NCBI RefSeq assembly: GCF_026012015.1
Contig: NZ_BRXR01000001.1
Location: 3,807,501-3,871,500, forward strand
Length of the DNA: 64,000 nt
Source: Clostridium omnivorum
GTDB lineage: Bacteria; Bacillota; Clostridia; Clostridiales; Clostridiaceae
Reading direction: 5' to 3'
Both the position numbers and the translations under genes were made by a program. Each line of letters begins with the position of its first letter. Positions within the stretch are counted from its first letter, which is position 1. This document shows positions 53,520-62,290 of this stretch, piece after piece. Below the pieces are notes generated by a model. That model made no database searches. It worked only from the letters and a program-made list of their open reading frames with translations, and was not told the origin of the DNA.

Positions 53520-54740
53520 TTATTTTTTTATAACTGAGAACTTTGGAAGTCCATTTTCCAAAGGTATTTCTGGAGTACCCTGTATTAATGGGGAAATATA
53601 TTCAGTAACAGCATCAGTTACATTGTTACCTTCCTTATTAATCCATTCAGTTGGAAAGTATTTTATATTATTTGCAACCTTTGAGGCTTCTATAAGGAAG
53701 GTTTCAGAGCTATAAGGACAGCTTGAATTTCTTTTAATAGCTACCATATCACCAGAACAATCCGTATTAGAATATTCTAATGCTTTTTTACCAACCATAT
53801 ATGCCTCTTCTATATCTGTATTAGAAGCACAGTGCATTGCACACCTTTGGGTTACTCCAAGCTCCAAAGTTTTAACTCTAGAGGTTATGGAGTTTTCTAT
53901 TATGAGCTCTTTTAATGTATTGCATACTCCACCAAGCTGAGCATGCCCAAACTTATCATGAGCTGCACTAGACTTTTGTTCTCCTAGAAAATGTCCCTCT
54001 GCATCTCTAATTCCTTCTGAAGCAACTATAAATACTTGGTTCTGTTCTAAGAATTTGTTTCTTACATCTTTTATGAATTGCTCTTTACTAAAAGCAACCT
54101 CTGGCAGATAAATAAAGTCAGCTACAGGCTTTCCATTTATTTTGGCAAGGTAGCTGCTAGCAGTAAGCCATCCTGCATCCCTACCCATAGCTTCTATTAT
54201 AAAAATTCCATTATTGCTATATACAGATGAATCTAAGTAGCACTCTAAAACAGTTGTTGCTATAAATTTAGCAGCGCTTCCAAAGCCAGGGGTATGATCC
54301 GTATACATAAGATCATTATCAATAGTTTTTGGAATACCTATAAATTTAATTGCTATGTTGTGTTCTTTAGCATAGCTGCTAAGGGATTTGACAGTATCCA
54401 TGGAATCATTTCCGCCGATATAGAAAAAAGCTTCAATTTCGTACTCTTTAAATATTTCTATAAGCTTTTTATATTCTTCTTCGTTGGTGTTAAAATCCTT
54501 CATCTTATACCTGCAGGAGCCAAGTCCTGAGGCAGGTGTATACTTAAACCCTTCTAATTCATGGTATGGAATTTCAGAAAGATTGACTATTTTCTTAGCT
54601 AATATACCTTCTATACCGTTAAGTCCGGCATAAACATTATCATAGTAATTTAATTTGTTATTTTCATCCAATACTCCTAAAAAACTTGCGTTTATAACTG
54701 AAGTAGGTCCTCCTGATTGGGCAACTATGCAATTTCTCAT
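53520..54740 (-). CDS. Phosphofructokinase, pyrophosphate-dependent type
   Basis: A 406-residue phosphofructokinase superfamily enzyme that would phosphorylate fructose-6-phosphate. Motifs are QSGGPTSVINAS, IGGNDSMDT, GIPKTIDNDL (substrate Asp), EAMGRDAGWL, and QRCAMHCASN. In ATP-dependent PFKs the two positions after GG and before TIDND are Gly (GGDGS, PGTIDND); here they are Asp (GGND) and Lys (PKTIDND), the known signature of PPi-dependent enzymes. Use of PPi is therefore likely but not proven. The ATG at 54740 has AAGGGAG upstream at a slightly long spacing; a TTG seven codons earlier overlaps that site. Confidence 0.88.
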   Translation of the reverse strand: MRNCIVAQSGGPTSVINASFLGVLDENNKLNYYDNVYAGLNGIEGILAKKIVNLSEIPYHELEGFKYTPASGLGSCRYKMKDFNTNEEEYKKLIEIFKEYEIEAFFYIGGNDSMDTVKSLSSYAKEHNIAIKFIGIPKTIDNDLMYTDHTPGFGSAAKFIATTVLECYLDSSVYSNNGIFIIEAMGRDAGWLTASSYLAKINGKPVADFIYLPEVAFSKEQFIKDVRNKFLEQNQVFIVASEGIRDAEGHFLGEQKSSAAHDKFGHAQLGGVCNTLKELIIENSITSRVKTLELGVTQRCAMHCASNTDIEEAYMVGKKALEYSNTDCSGDMVAIKRNSSCPYSSETFLIEASKVANNIKYFPTEWINKEGNNVTDAVTEYISPLIQGTPEIPLENGLPKFSVIKK

Positions 54741-54951
54741 AATATGATTAACTCCCTTCAATGTGCTTGTACATATTCAATAAATTAATATACAATAATA
54801 TCGAATATTATACATATAATCTTCAAAAGTGGTCAATTAGTTTTAATTAATATATACTATAAAATTGTAATATATAATTTTGTGTTATACAATATGTTTT
54901 TGTTTCAATAACAATACTTTTTTTACCTTTATGTAAATAGAGTATAATAAT

Positions 54952-54987
54952 AAAAAAATCAGTGCAGTAAACTGCACTGATTTTTTT
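54952..54987 (-). terminator. Terminator after the threonine aldolase gene
   Basis: AATCAGTGCAGT / ACTGCACTGATT around two bases, with T-runs on both strands; overlaps the last bases of the gene. Confidence 0.88.
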
Positions 54988-56014
54988 ATGCACTAAGAAT
55001 TTCTTTAAAGGTATCAATTACAAAATGTATATCTTCTTTTGTAACCCAGTAGTTAGTAACAAATCTCATTTCTCCATTCTCGGCTGAATTTATTTTAATT
55101 CCTTTATTATAGAAGTCTTGTACTAGTTTATCAGTATCATAGTTAGTTTCACTCATATCAAAAAATACCATATTTATATGTACATTTTCATAATTAACTT
55201 TAATTCCAGGTATTTTTGAAAGCTCATCAGCTAGAATTAATGCATTTTCATGATCCTCAGTTAATCTAGCTCTCATTTCTTTTAGTGCTACTAAGCCAGC
55301 AGCTGCAAGAAAACCTGCCTGACGAAGCCCGCCTCCCATAAGTTTTCTGCCTTTTCTTGCCCTGTCAATAAACTCTTTAGTTCCAGCTAAAATAGAACCA
55401 ACTGGCGCACAAAGTCCTTTTGAAAGACAGAACATAACTGAATTGCAATATTTTGTTATATCTTTAGCATCAACCTTTAAGTAAGCTGCAGCGTTAAATA
55501 ATCTTGCACCGTCAAGATGGACTGGAAGGTTATGCTTTTTTGCAATACTATATATTTTTTCCATATTTGAAAGAGGAATTACTCTTCCGTTAGAATGAGC
55601 ATTTTCAAGGCATATAAGTCCTGTGGAAGGAAAATGTATATCAATGCCTCTAATCTTGGATTCTACTTCATCAGGATTAAGTTGTCCGTTAGAACTTTTC
55701 AGTGTTCTAAGCTGAACTCCAGCTATAACAGATGGAGCACCAACTTCATGTACAACTATATGTGAATCGTCGCCTAAAATTACTTCATCACCTCTTCTAC
55801 AGTGAGTGAATAGTGCTAGTTGATTTCCAAAGGTACCACTTGGTACAAATAGAGCTGCTTCCTTTCCAACTAATTCGGCTGCAAAACACTCAAGTTCAGC
55901 AACAGTTGGATCATCTCTATATACATCATCTCCAACTTGCGCATTATACATAGCATCTCTCATTGCTTGAGTAGGAACTGTTACAGTGTCACTTCTTAAA
56001 TCTATAAATTTCAT
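54986..56014 (-). CDS. ltaE: Low-specificity L-threonine aldolase
   Basis: A 342-residue PLP enzyme that splits L-threonine (and allo-threonine) to glycine and acetaldehyde. Family features are FIDLRSDTVTVPTQAMRDAM, VGDDVYRDDPTV, PSGTFGNQLAL, NAHSNGRVIPL, LDGARLFNAAAY (cofactor Asp) and the PLP Lys in SKGLCAPVGS, then GGGLRQAGFLAAAG. Length is normal. AAGGAGGGG precedes the ATG on this strand. An unusually long structured leader (56092-56149) may control it. It is a single-gene unit. Confidence 0.94.
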   Translation of the reverse strand: MKFIDLRSDTVTVPTQAMRDAMYNAQVGDDVYRDDPTVAELECFAAELVGKEAALFVPSGTFGNQLALFTHCRRGDEVILGDDSHIVVHEVGAPSVIAGVQLRTLKSSNGQLNPDEVESKIRGIDIHFPSTGLICLENAHSNGRVIPLSNMEKIYSIAKKHNLPVHLDGARLFNAAAYLKVDAKDITKYCNSVMFCLSKGLCAPVGSILAGTKEFIDRARKGRKLMGGGLRQAGFLAAAGLVALKEMRARLTEDHENALILADELSKIPGIKVNYENVHINMVFFDMSETNYDTDKLVQDFYNKGIKINSAENGEMRFVTNYWVTKEDIHFVIDTFKEILSA

Positions 56015-56091
56015 GTTAACCCCTCCTTAACTATATTATATATTTAAAATTAAATAAACTAAAGGTTTACATATGGTTATTATAAAGAAAA

Positions 56092-56149
56092 TGGCCAAGG
56101 ATTTTGGTGGAAAAAGAAATTGAGGGGCTTCACCACCAGTCCTTAGCCA
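56092..56149 (-). promoter_or_regulatory. Large structured RNA element upstream of ltaE
   Basis: On the minus strand GGC-t-AAGGA, TGGTGG and GAAG pair in turn with CTTT, CCACCA, TCCTT-g-GCC to make a hairpin of roughly 20 pairs, followed by ATTTTCTTT. Its loop carries CCCCTC, the exact complement of GAGGGG in the ltaE ribosome binding site (56020-56025). It may be an attenuator or riboregulator of ltaE, or a far-downstream terminator of hypF. I recognise no riboswitch class. Nothing else was found in the gap 56015-56296. Confidence 0.45.
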
Positions 56150-56296
56150 AAGTGAGGGTGTGTATAATGGGGAGGAACATAAATATCTAAATAAAGATAA
56201 TACGCATGTGTGATAGTTATAAATGTATTTAAGAAAAGTTTTAAATTAACTCTCTTAATATAATATGTGAAATAGTGAAAAATGACACAACTTATT

Positions 56297-58603
56297 TTAT
56301 AAAATATTTGGATTGTTTTTTATATAACTATCAGCTATAAGTAATTGACCTAGAGAAACACCTCCATCATTTGAAGGTATCTTTGAATGTGTATAGACCT
56401 CAAATCCTAGTTCCTTTATAGCATTACTTAAATTACTAAGTAAATAGGAATTTTGAAATACACCTCCACTTAATACAATCTTTTTTATTCCTGTAATAGC
56501 ACTAATTCTTGTACATAAATTTACTGAAGAATTAATTACTGTATTGTGCACTTTTGCAGCCATAATTGATTTATCAGTACCTGAAAGTTTATCTTTGAGC
56601 AGTTCAGCTATTGTTTTATCAAAGTTTATTTCATATATAACATCATCATTATCAATAGATTGATCTATTTTATAGTTATAGTGTTCGGAGCAAGTTTTAG
56701 CTATTGCAGTTTCTAATTCTATAGAAGCTTGGCCTTCGTAGGTAATATGATTGATGCCAAGAATTATGCTTGCAGCTGCATCTAAAAATCTTCCCATACT
56801 TGAAGTGCTGACACAATTTATCTTTTTATGGATTAGTTTTAGAAATTCAGCAGCAGTTTCACCGAAAAAATTTTCTACAACATTGTGAGAGAAGTCATAG
56901 CCAAGCGCTTTATATATATATGATATAGCCATCCTATAAGGCTCTTTTATTGATTTTTCTCCTCCACACAAGTTTGCGTAGGAAAGATGCCCAATTCTCT
57001 TGAAATTCTTAAAATTGCATATTAAGAATTCGCCGCCCCAAATAGCGCCATCTGTACCGTAACCAGTACCGTCAAAGCTAATTCCGATTACTGTTTCATT
57101 TAGCTTGTTTTCAGCCATGCAGCTAGCTATATGAGCATGATGATGTTGGACTTCAAGCTTTGGAATATCAAATTCCTCTGCAAAATGGGTTGAGGTATAC
57201 TCAGGGTGCATATCGTGTACTAATAATTTTGGTTCGAAAGAAAAAATTGTTTTAAAATGATTTATATTTCTTTTATAATGCTCATAGGTTTCTAAATTTT
57301 CCAAATCCCCATTATGCTGGCTCATAAAGATATAGTCAGATTTGGAGAGCGAAAAGGTATTTTTCATATTTGGACCTAAACATAGTATTCCGTCTTCAGC
57401 ACTTTGAATTATAGGCTCTGGTGCATAACCTCGTGCCCGTCTTATTAGTCTCTCCTTGTCATTGATGACTTTTACTACTGAATCATCAACAGGAATAAAA
57501 ATATCTCTATTATGAAGTAAAAAATAATCAGCAATACTATTAAGATTTCTTATTGCAGATTCATTTTCAAATTCTAGTGGAAGTCCATTAACATTAGCGC
57601 TAGTCATTATAAGAACCTCTAAACCATTTTGGAATAATAATTCGTGCAATGGAGTATAAGGCAGCATTACACCCAATGTATTTTGGTTAGGAGCGACGGC
57701 TTCTGGAAGGGTATAGCCTGAATTTCTTTCTAGAAGAACAATGGGCTTACGTATTCCGGTAAGAAGCTCTAATTCCTTTTGATTCACGTTACAATACTTT
57801 TTAACAGTATTGATGTCTTTCATCATTACTGCAAAGGGCTTGTGTGGTCTCCTTTTTCTTTCTCTTAGTTCACTTACTGCTTTGAAATTTGAAGCATCAC
57901 AACAGAGATGAAAACCTGTTAGACCCTTAATAGCAAATATATTGCCAGCTCGTAGAAAACTTTGAGTTTGCTTTATCACAGCATACTCATTGCAGTGAGG
58001 AGAATCTTCTTTTATCACATTCCCATTGTGGTCTGCTAACCAAATATGAGGTCCACAATCCTTGCAAGCATTGGGCTGAGCATGAAATCTCCTATTAGTA
58101 GGATTTGTATATTCTTCGTTACAGATTCTGCACATAGGGAATTTCTTCATTGTTGTTTTATCCCTATCATACGGAATAGACTTTATTATGGAAAACCTTG
58201 GACCGCAGTTTGTGCAATTGGTAAATGGATATCCATATCTTCTATTATTAGGGTCAAGAATATCCGCTTTACAATCATCGCACATAGCTACATCAGGTGA
58301 AATTAAAGTAATGCTCTGTTCTACTTTCTCGCTTTCTTTAATAGAAAAATCTGTATAATCAAGCAGCTGCTTTTCTTCGATTTCAATATTATCTATATAA
58401 GAAAGAGTTGGGGGATTATTTTTTAAGTTGTAGATGAATCTCTCAAGGTCAGCCTCAGATCCCTGCAAATCTATATAAACTCCTTCTGAATTGTTGTTTA
58501 CCCATCCTTTAAGTTTAAGAGAGGTTGCTAAGTTATAGACAAAAGGTCTAAAGCCGACCCCTTGAACAATTCCAGATACTTTAATAAAAATTCTTTTGTT
58601 CAT
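56297..58603 (-). CDS. hypF: Hydrogenase maturation carbamoyltransferase HypF
   Basis: A 768-residue multidomain enzyme that makes the thiocarbamate from which HypE forms the CN ligand of NiFe hydrogenases. In order: acylphosphatase (about 1-90, VSGIVQGVGFRPFVY), two zinc-finger motifs (CDDCKADI, CTNCGPRF, CRICNEEY, CKDCGPH), a YrdC domain (about 205-385, KRRPHKPFAVMM), and a Kae1-like domain (VQHHHAHIASCMAEN, GISFDGTGYGTDG, LSGGVFQNSYL). All parts are intact. No hypA-E or hydrogenase gene is in the window, so it stands apart. It diverges from the DMT transporter gene across a region of palindromes. Confidence 0.96.
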   Translation of the reverse strand: MNKRIFIKVSGIVQGVGFRPFVYNLATSLKLKGWVNNNSEGVYIDLQGSEADLERFIYNLKNNPPTLSYIDNIEIEEKQLLDYTDFSIKESEKVEQSITLISPDVAMCDDCKADILDPNNRRYGYPFTNCTNCGPRFSIIKSIPYDRDKTTMKKFPMCRICNEEYTNPTNRRFHAQPNACKDCGPHIWLADHNGNVIKEDSPHCNEYAVIKQTQSFLRAGNIFAIKGLTGFHLCCDASNFKAVSELRERKRRPHKPFAVMMKDINTVKKYCNVNQKELELLTGIRKPIVLLERNSGYTLPEAVAPNQNTLGVMLPYTPLHELLFQNGLEVLIMTSANVNGLPLEFENESAIRNLNSIADYFLLHNRDIFIPVDDSVVKVINDKERLIRRARGYAPEPIIQSAEDGILCLGPNMKNTFSLSKSDYIFMSQHNGDLENLETYEHYKRNINHFKTIFSFEPKLLVHDMHPEYTSTHFAEEFDIPKLEVQHHHAHIASCMAENKLNETVIGISFDGTGYGTDGAIWGGEFLICNFKNFKRIGHLSYANLCGGEKSIKEPYRMAISYIYKALGYDFSHNVVENFFGETAAEFLKLIHKKINCVSTSSMGRFLDAAASIILGINHITYEGQASIELETAIAKTCSEHYNYKIDQSIDNDDVIYEINFDKTIAELLKDKLSGTDKSIMAAKVHNTVINSSVNLCTRISAITGIKKIVLSGGVFQNSYLLSNLSNAIKELGFEVYTHSKIPSNDGGVSLGQLLIADSYIKNNPNIL

Positions 58604-58628
58604 AATTTATCCTCGCTTTAAAGTGTCA

Positions 58629-58705
58629 AATAGTATTTCAAGTACTATTATAATTAATTATGATAAAAACTTAAAGTATACCTGTATACTAATTTAGTAT
58701 ATAAT
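58629..58705. promoter_or_regulatory. Cluster of palindromes between hypF and the DMT transporter
   Basis: AATAGTA-n7-TACTATT (58629-58649), AGTATAC-ct-GTATACT (58675-58690) and TATACTAA-t-TTAGTATA (58685-58701) are all perfect inverted repeats built on a GTAT(A/T)C-like half-site. The second and third overlap. TATAAT at 58700-58705 suits the -10 box of the transporter gene, so the palindromes lie over the -35 and spacer, as expected for a repressor operator. The regulator is unknown. Confidence 0.55.
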
Positions 58706-58744
58706 TAAATGAATGATTAACTTAGTTGTAAAGGAGCATTAACA

Positions 58745-59644
58745 ATGGGGGAAAAGAAACTTGCACATATTTTGGCTGTTATAATAATGCTTATTTGGGG
58801 GGTGTCTTATCTAAGTATTAAGGTTGTTGTTGCAGAGATAAATCCGGTATTGACTGCTTTTTATAGATTTTTAATAGCTTCCATAATCTTGTTTATTGTT
58901 ATGAAGATAAGATATCCTGAGGAAAAGATATTGAAAGAGGATAGACTAAAGATGGCACTAGGAGGACTTACTGGAGTTGCCTTGTATTTTTTCTTTGAAA
59001 ATTATTCAGTACTTTTTACATCAGCATCTAATGTAGCTATATTATTATCTTCCATTCCTGTTTTTACACTATTTGCACAGAAAATAGTTTTTAAGGAAAA
59101 GATGACTATACCAAAGGTTTTAGGAGCTGCACTAAGTTTTGTAGGAATAGTAATAATAATTGTGTCAAAAGAAAAAATAAGTTTATTTTCAAAGGGTACT
59201 ATTGGTGACTTAATGGCATTGGCAGCTGCATTAACTTGGGTTGTTTATAATATAATAACTAGTAAATTTAAAGGAACATACAAGAGTATAACTATTACTA
59301 CATATCAAGGCATATGGGGATGCGTATTTTTAGCACCATCTTTACTATTTAGCAAGTTTACAATTCCATCAACTAAAGCTTCTTTAAATTTGATTTTTTT
59401 AGCTATATTTTGCTCTTGTATTGCTTATGCGATGTATATATACTGTTTGGAGCATTTAGGCGCTACAGTTATCACTACATATATAAATCTTCAACCAATT
59501 GTAAGCTTAATTTCAGCAAAACTTTTAATTAATGAAATTATTTCGGTATGGCAGGTGGTTGGAAGTGCAATAATAATACTAGGTGTTTTTCTAGTGGGAT
59601 TTGGTGAAAGGTTTAATCTAAAGAAGTTTGAGGATTTAGTTTAG
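58745..59644 (+). CDS. EamA/DMT-superfamily transporter
   Basis: A 299-residue membrane protein with ten hydrophobic segments in two EamA repeats (first: LIWGVSYLSIKVVVAEINPVLTAFYRFLIAS; second: LAAALTWVVYNIITSKF), the pattern of drug/metabolite exporters. The C-terminal ILGVFLVGFGERF is typical. The substrate is unknown; amino acids or metabolites are common. AAAGGAGC precedes the ATG. The upstream palindromes suggest tight transcriptional control. An inverted repeat TTTATTTCA / TGAAATAAA at 59661-59693 follows without a T-run. Confidence 0.9.
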   Translation: MGEKKLAHILAVIIMLIWGVSYLSIKVVVAEINPVLTAFYRFLIASIILFIVMKIRYPEEKILKEDRLKMALGGLTGVALYFFFENYSVLFTSASNVAILLSSIPVFTLFAQKIVFKEKMTIPKVLGAALSFVGIVIIIVSKEKISLFSKGTIGDLMALAAALTWVVYNIITSKFKGTYKSITITTYQGIWGCVFLAPSLLFSKFTIPSTKASLNLIFLAIFCSCIAYAMYIYCLEHLGATVITTYINLQPIVSLISAKLLINEIISVWQVVGSAIIILGVFLVGFGERFNLKKFEDLV

Positions 59645-59660
59645 TGAGAAAATTAAAACT

Positions 59661-59693
59661 TTTATTTCATTAGGGTGTAAATATTGAAATAAA
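59661..59693 (+). terminator. Inverted repeat after the DMT gene, doubtful terminator
   Basis: TTTATTTCA (59661-59669) and TGAAATAAA (59685-59693) pair perfectly, but no T-run follows. Confidence 0.35.
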
Positions 59694-59761
59694 TATGTTG
59701 TATGAAATTTAAAAGTTTGATAAGATAACAGTGTACTAGTAAAATTTAGGAGGATACAATC

Positions 59762-60889
59762 ATGGGGGATAGTAGATTAAATAAACTTGCAAAACTATTA
59801 GTAAATTACTCTACAGAAGTAAAACCAGGTGAATTTGTTTTTGTTATGAGTGACGAAGTTGCAACACCATGGATGGTAGAGGTAGTAAAAGAAGCAGTTA
59901 AAGCTGGAGCACATGTAGAAACAATGTTAAATTCCGGCGATGTAGCTGAAGTTAAATTAAAATATAGCACAGCTGAACAACTTCAGCAGGAAAACTTCAT
60001 AATGAAAAACACCTTAGAAAAAGCTGATGTTTGGCTTTCAGCTTGGGGCTCAAGAAATACTAAGTCAAATTCAAATATACCATCTGAGAAGTTGCAATTA
60101 AATGCAAAAGGCGCAACTAGCTGGAGAACAATATACTCCTCAAAGATGGGAGACGGAAGCTTAAGATGGTGTGGAACTCAATACCCAACTTATGCAGATG
60201 CACAAGAAGCTTCAATGAGCTTTAGTGAATATGAAGATTTTGTTTATGGAGCAGGATTATTGGATGCTGAAGACCCAGTAGCAGAATGGAAGAGAGTAAG
60301 CGCAGAGCAAGAAAGATGGGTTAAATATCTTGATACAAAAAAAGAATTGCACTTTATATCAGAAGGGACAGATATAAAGGTTAACGTATCAGGGAGAAAG
60401 TGGATTAATTGTGATGGTAAGGTTAATTTTCCAGATGGGGAAGTATTTACTTCACCTGTAGAAGATGGTATTAATGGATATATAACCTTTAGCTTCCCAG
60501 GAATTTATGCTGGAAAAGAAATTGAAGGCATAAGACTAGAAATAGAAAAAGGTAAAGTTGTTAAAGCCACAGCAAAGAAGGGTGAAGATTTACTATTAGC
60601 TCTTTTAGCTACTGATGAAGGGTCCAGCAATTTTGGAGAAGTAGCTATTGGTACAAACTACGGAATTAAGAATTTCACAAGGAATATGCTGTTCGATGAA
60701 AAAATAGGTGGAACAATACATATGGCTATAGGTGATTCTATGCCTGAAGCAGGTGGATTAAATAGATCATCAATTCATTGGGATATGCTTTGCGACATGA
60801 GAAATGGCGGTAAAATTTATGCCGATGGAGAATTGTTCTACGAAAATGGACATTTTATAGAAGGAATTCTAGAAAAATATAATTTATAA
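59762..60889 (+). CDS. M29-family aminopeptidase (thermophilic aminopeptidase type)
   Basis: A 375-residue metallopeptidase of family M29 that removes N-terminal residues from peptides in the cytosol. Characteristic metal and active-site pieces are NFPDGEVFTSPVEDG (Glu ligand), FGEVAIGTN (Glu), NMLFDEKIGGTIHMAIG (His) and SSIHWDMLCDMR (His and Asp). Length is slightly below the usual 400-410 residues. TAGGAGGATACAATC precedes the ATG. It is a single gene after the DMT transporter, with a terminator after it. Confidence 0.93.
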   Translation: MGDSRLNKLAKLLVNYSTEVKPGEFVFVMSDEVATPWMVEVVKEAVKAGAHVETMLNSGDVAEVKLKYSTAEQLQQENFIMKNTLEKADVWLSAWGSRNTKSNSNIPSEKLQLNAKGATSWRTIYSSKMGDGSLRWCGTQYPTYADAQEASMSFSEYEDFVYGAGLLDAEDPVAEWKRVSAEQERWVKYLDTKKELHFISEGTDIKVNVSGRKWINCDGKVNFPDGEVFTSPVEDGINGYITFSFPGIYAGKEIEGIRLEIEKGKVVKATAKKGEDLLLALLATDEGSSNFGEVAIGTNYGIKNFTRNMLFDEKIGGTIHMAIGDSMPEAGGLNRSSIHWDMLCDMRNGGKIYADGELFYENGHFIEGILEKYNL

Positions 60890-60892
60890 TAT

Positions 60893-60928
60893 AAAAGAAG
60901 GACGTCTTATTTAGAGGTCCTTCTTTTT
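60893..60928. terminator. Bidirectional terminator
   Basis: AGAAGGAC / GTCCTTCT with a T-run each way, overlapping the end of the minus-strand carboxypeptidase gene. Confidence 0.8.
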
Positions 60929-62148
60929 CTTTTAATAGCTAAAGCTAAAATAATTAAAAGCACAAATGAAATAATAGATATAGATGAAATAATAATAAAT
61001 TTATTTATATAGCTTTTATCAAAGTTCTTTGTAGGGTATATATTGTATGAATATGTAGTATCTCTATCCCTAACTTCTAATTTTCCCACAGGTGTATTCA
61101 CATCTAATTTTCTTGGATCAAATTTATTAATTTCAAAGGATGTCTCATATTCAACATCGTTTTTGTATCTTAGTATATCTTCTTTTACCGTAAAATCAAT
61201 TTGTATTTTCTTAGACAGTTTATTAAACGGGCTTATGTTAAATTTTGTATCACTGTTTAAGAAAGGAATAATACAGTATTCAGTGTCGAGAGTCTTTATA
61301 ATGGAATTCTTTTTTATAATCGGTTCTTTTGAAGCAGCATAACTCCAGCTAATTATTTTTTCCATATCTTTAAAAACTACGGTATCATTTTTATCATATT
61401 CAGATTTTAAAACCACACCTAAAATTCTTCTTCCATTTCTTTCATAAAGAGCAAGAAGACATCTTCCGGCATCTGAGGTATAACCGGTTTTTCCGCCAAT
61501 ACAACCATCTTTTCCAAGCAGTTTATTGGTATTTTTAATAGTAATTTCTTGGTTAGTCTCAGTTGTAAAAGTGCTGTTGCTCTTCTTTATTGTATCCATT
61601 ATCCAAGGATAATTATATACTTCTCTGCCTATAACGGATAAATCGTAGGCAGTCGTATAGTGATTTGGATCATGAAGCCCGTTGGGAGTTACAAAATTTG
61701 TATTTTTTAAATTTAGGTTTTTTACTTTATCATTCATAAGAATGGAAAAGTTATTAATATTGCCACTGATGTTTTCTGCTATCATATATGCTATATCATT
61801 GGCTGAATATAAGAGCATAGCGTCCATAGCATTTTTGGCAGTGAGTTTATCCAAAGCAGGCAGATCTAAAGAAGATGGTTCCTGCATTTTAGCTTTTTCT
61901 GAATATGTAAGGATATCACCAGGCTTTTTATTCTCTGAAAGCAGCATAGCGGTTACTAGCTTAGTTATACTTGCGGGGTAAAGTCTAGTATCAATATTTT
62001 TTGAATAAATTATCTCTTTAGTATCTACATCAACAGTGATTGCGGAGGTGCCTATTATACTTGGCTCTGTTTGGGCGGCAACTGCATTTTCACAGAAAAG
62101 ACACATTATTAATAATAAAAAAACAATTATTTTTTTCTTCAAAACCAT
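60907..62148 (-). CDS. D-alanyl-D-alanine carboxypeptidase (DacF type)
   Basis: A 413-residue penicillin-binding protein 5-like enzyme that trims the terminal D-Ala of peptidoglycan stem peptides outside the cell. A signal peptide (about 1-25) is followed by the S11 domain with SITK (Ser60, Lys63), YSAND (Ser115, Asn117) and GGKTGYT, then a beta-rich C-terminal domain and a final transmembrane anchor (about 383-405) with a basic tail. That is the DacF/DacA layout. AGAGATGG precedes the ATG on this strand. Sporulation-specific DacF cannot be distinguished from vegetative DacA on sequence alone. Confidence 0.92.
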   Translation of the reverse strand: MVLKKKIIVFLLLIMCLFCENAVAAQTEPSIIGTSAITVDVDTKEIIYSKNIDTRLYPASITKLVTAMLLSENKKPGDILTYSEKAKMQEPSSLDLPALDKLTAKNAMDAMLLYSANDIAYMIAENISGNINNFSILMNDKVKNLNLKNTNFVTPNGLHDPNHYTTAYDLSVIGREVYNYPWIMDTIKKSNSTFTTETNQEITIKNTNKLLGKDGCIGGKTGYTSDAGRCLLALYERNGRRILGVVLKSEYDKNDTVVFKDMEKIISWSYAASKEPIIKKNSIIKTLDTEYCIIPFLNSDTKFNISPFNKLSKKIQIDFTVKEDILRYKNDVEYETSFEINKFDPRKLDVNTPVGKLEVRDRDTTYSYNIYPTKNFDKSYINKFIIISSISIISFVLLIILALAIKRKRRTSK

Positions 62149-62290
62149 CTCTCCAAATTATATATTTTTCATATATACAAAGTATATTATTAAATGGTAA
62201 AATTTACAATAAAAAAATTATTTTATTAGTTCTTTATTTAATATATATTATAAATGTAGGAGATACAATAACATTTTAGAGGTGATATTA

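Noticed and set aside
56091-56123. Ten-codon plus-strand frame starting ATGGCCAAGG inside the ltaE leader hairpin
   Set aside because: No ribosome binding site and it lies in an RNA stem; more likely coincidental.
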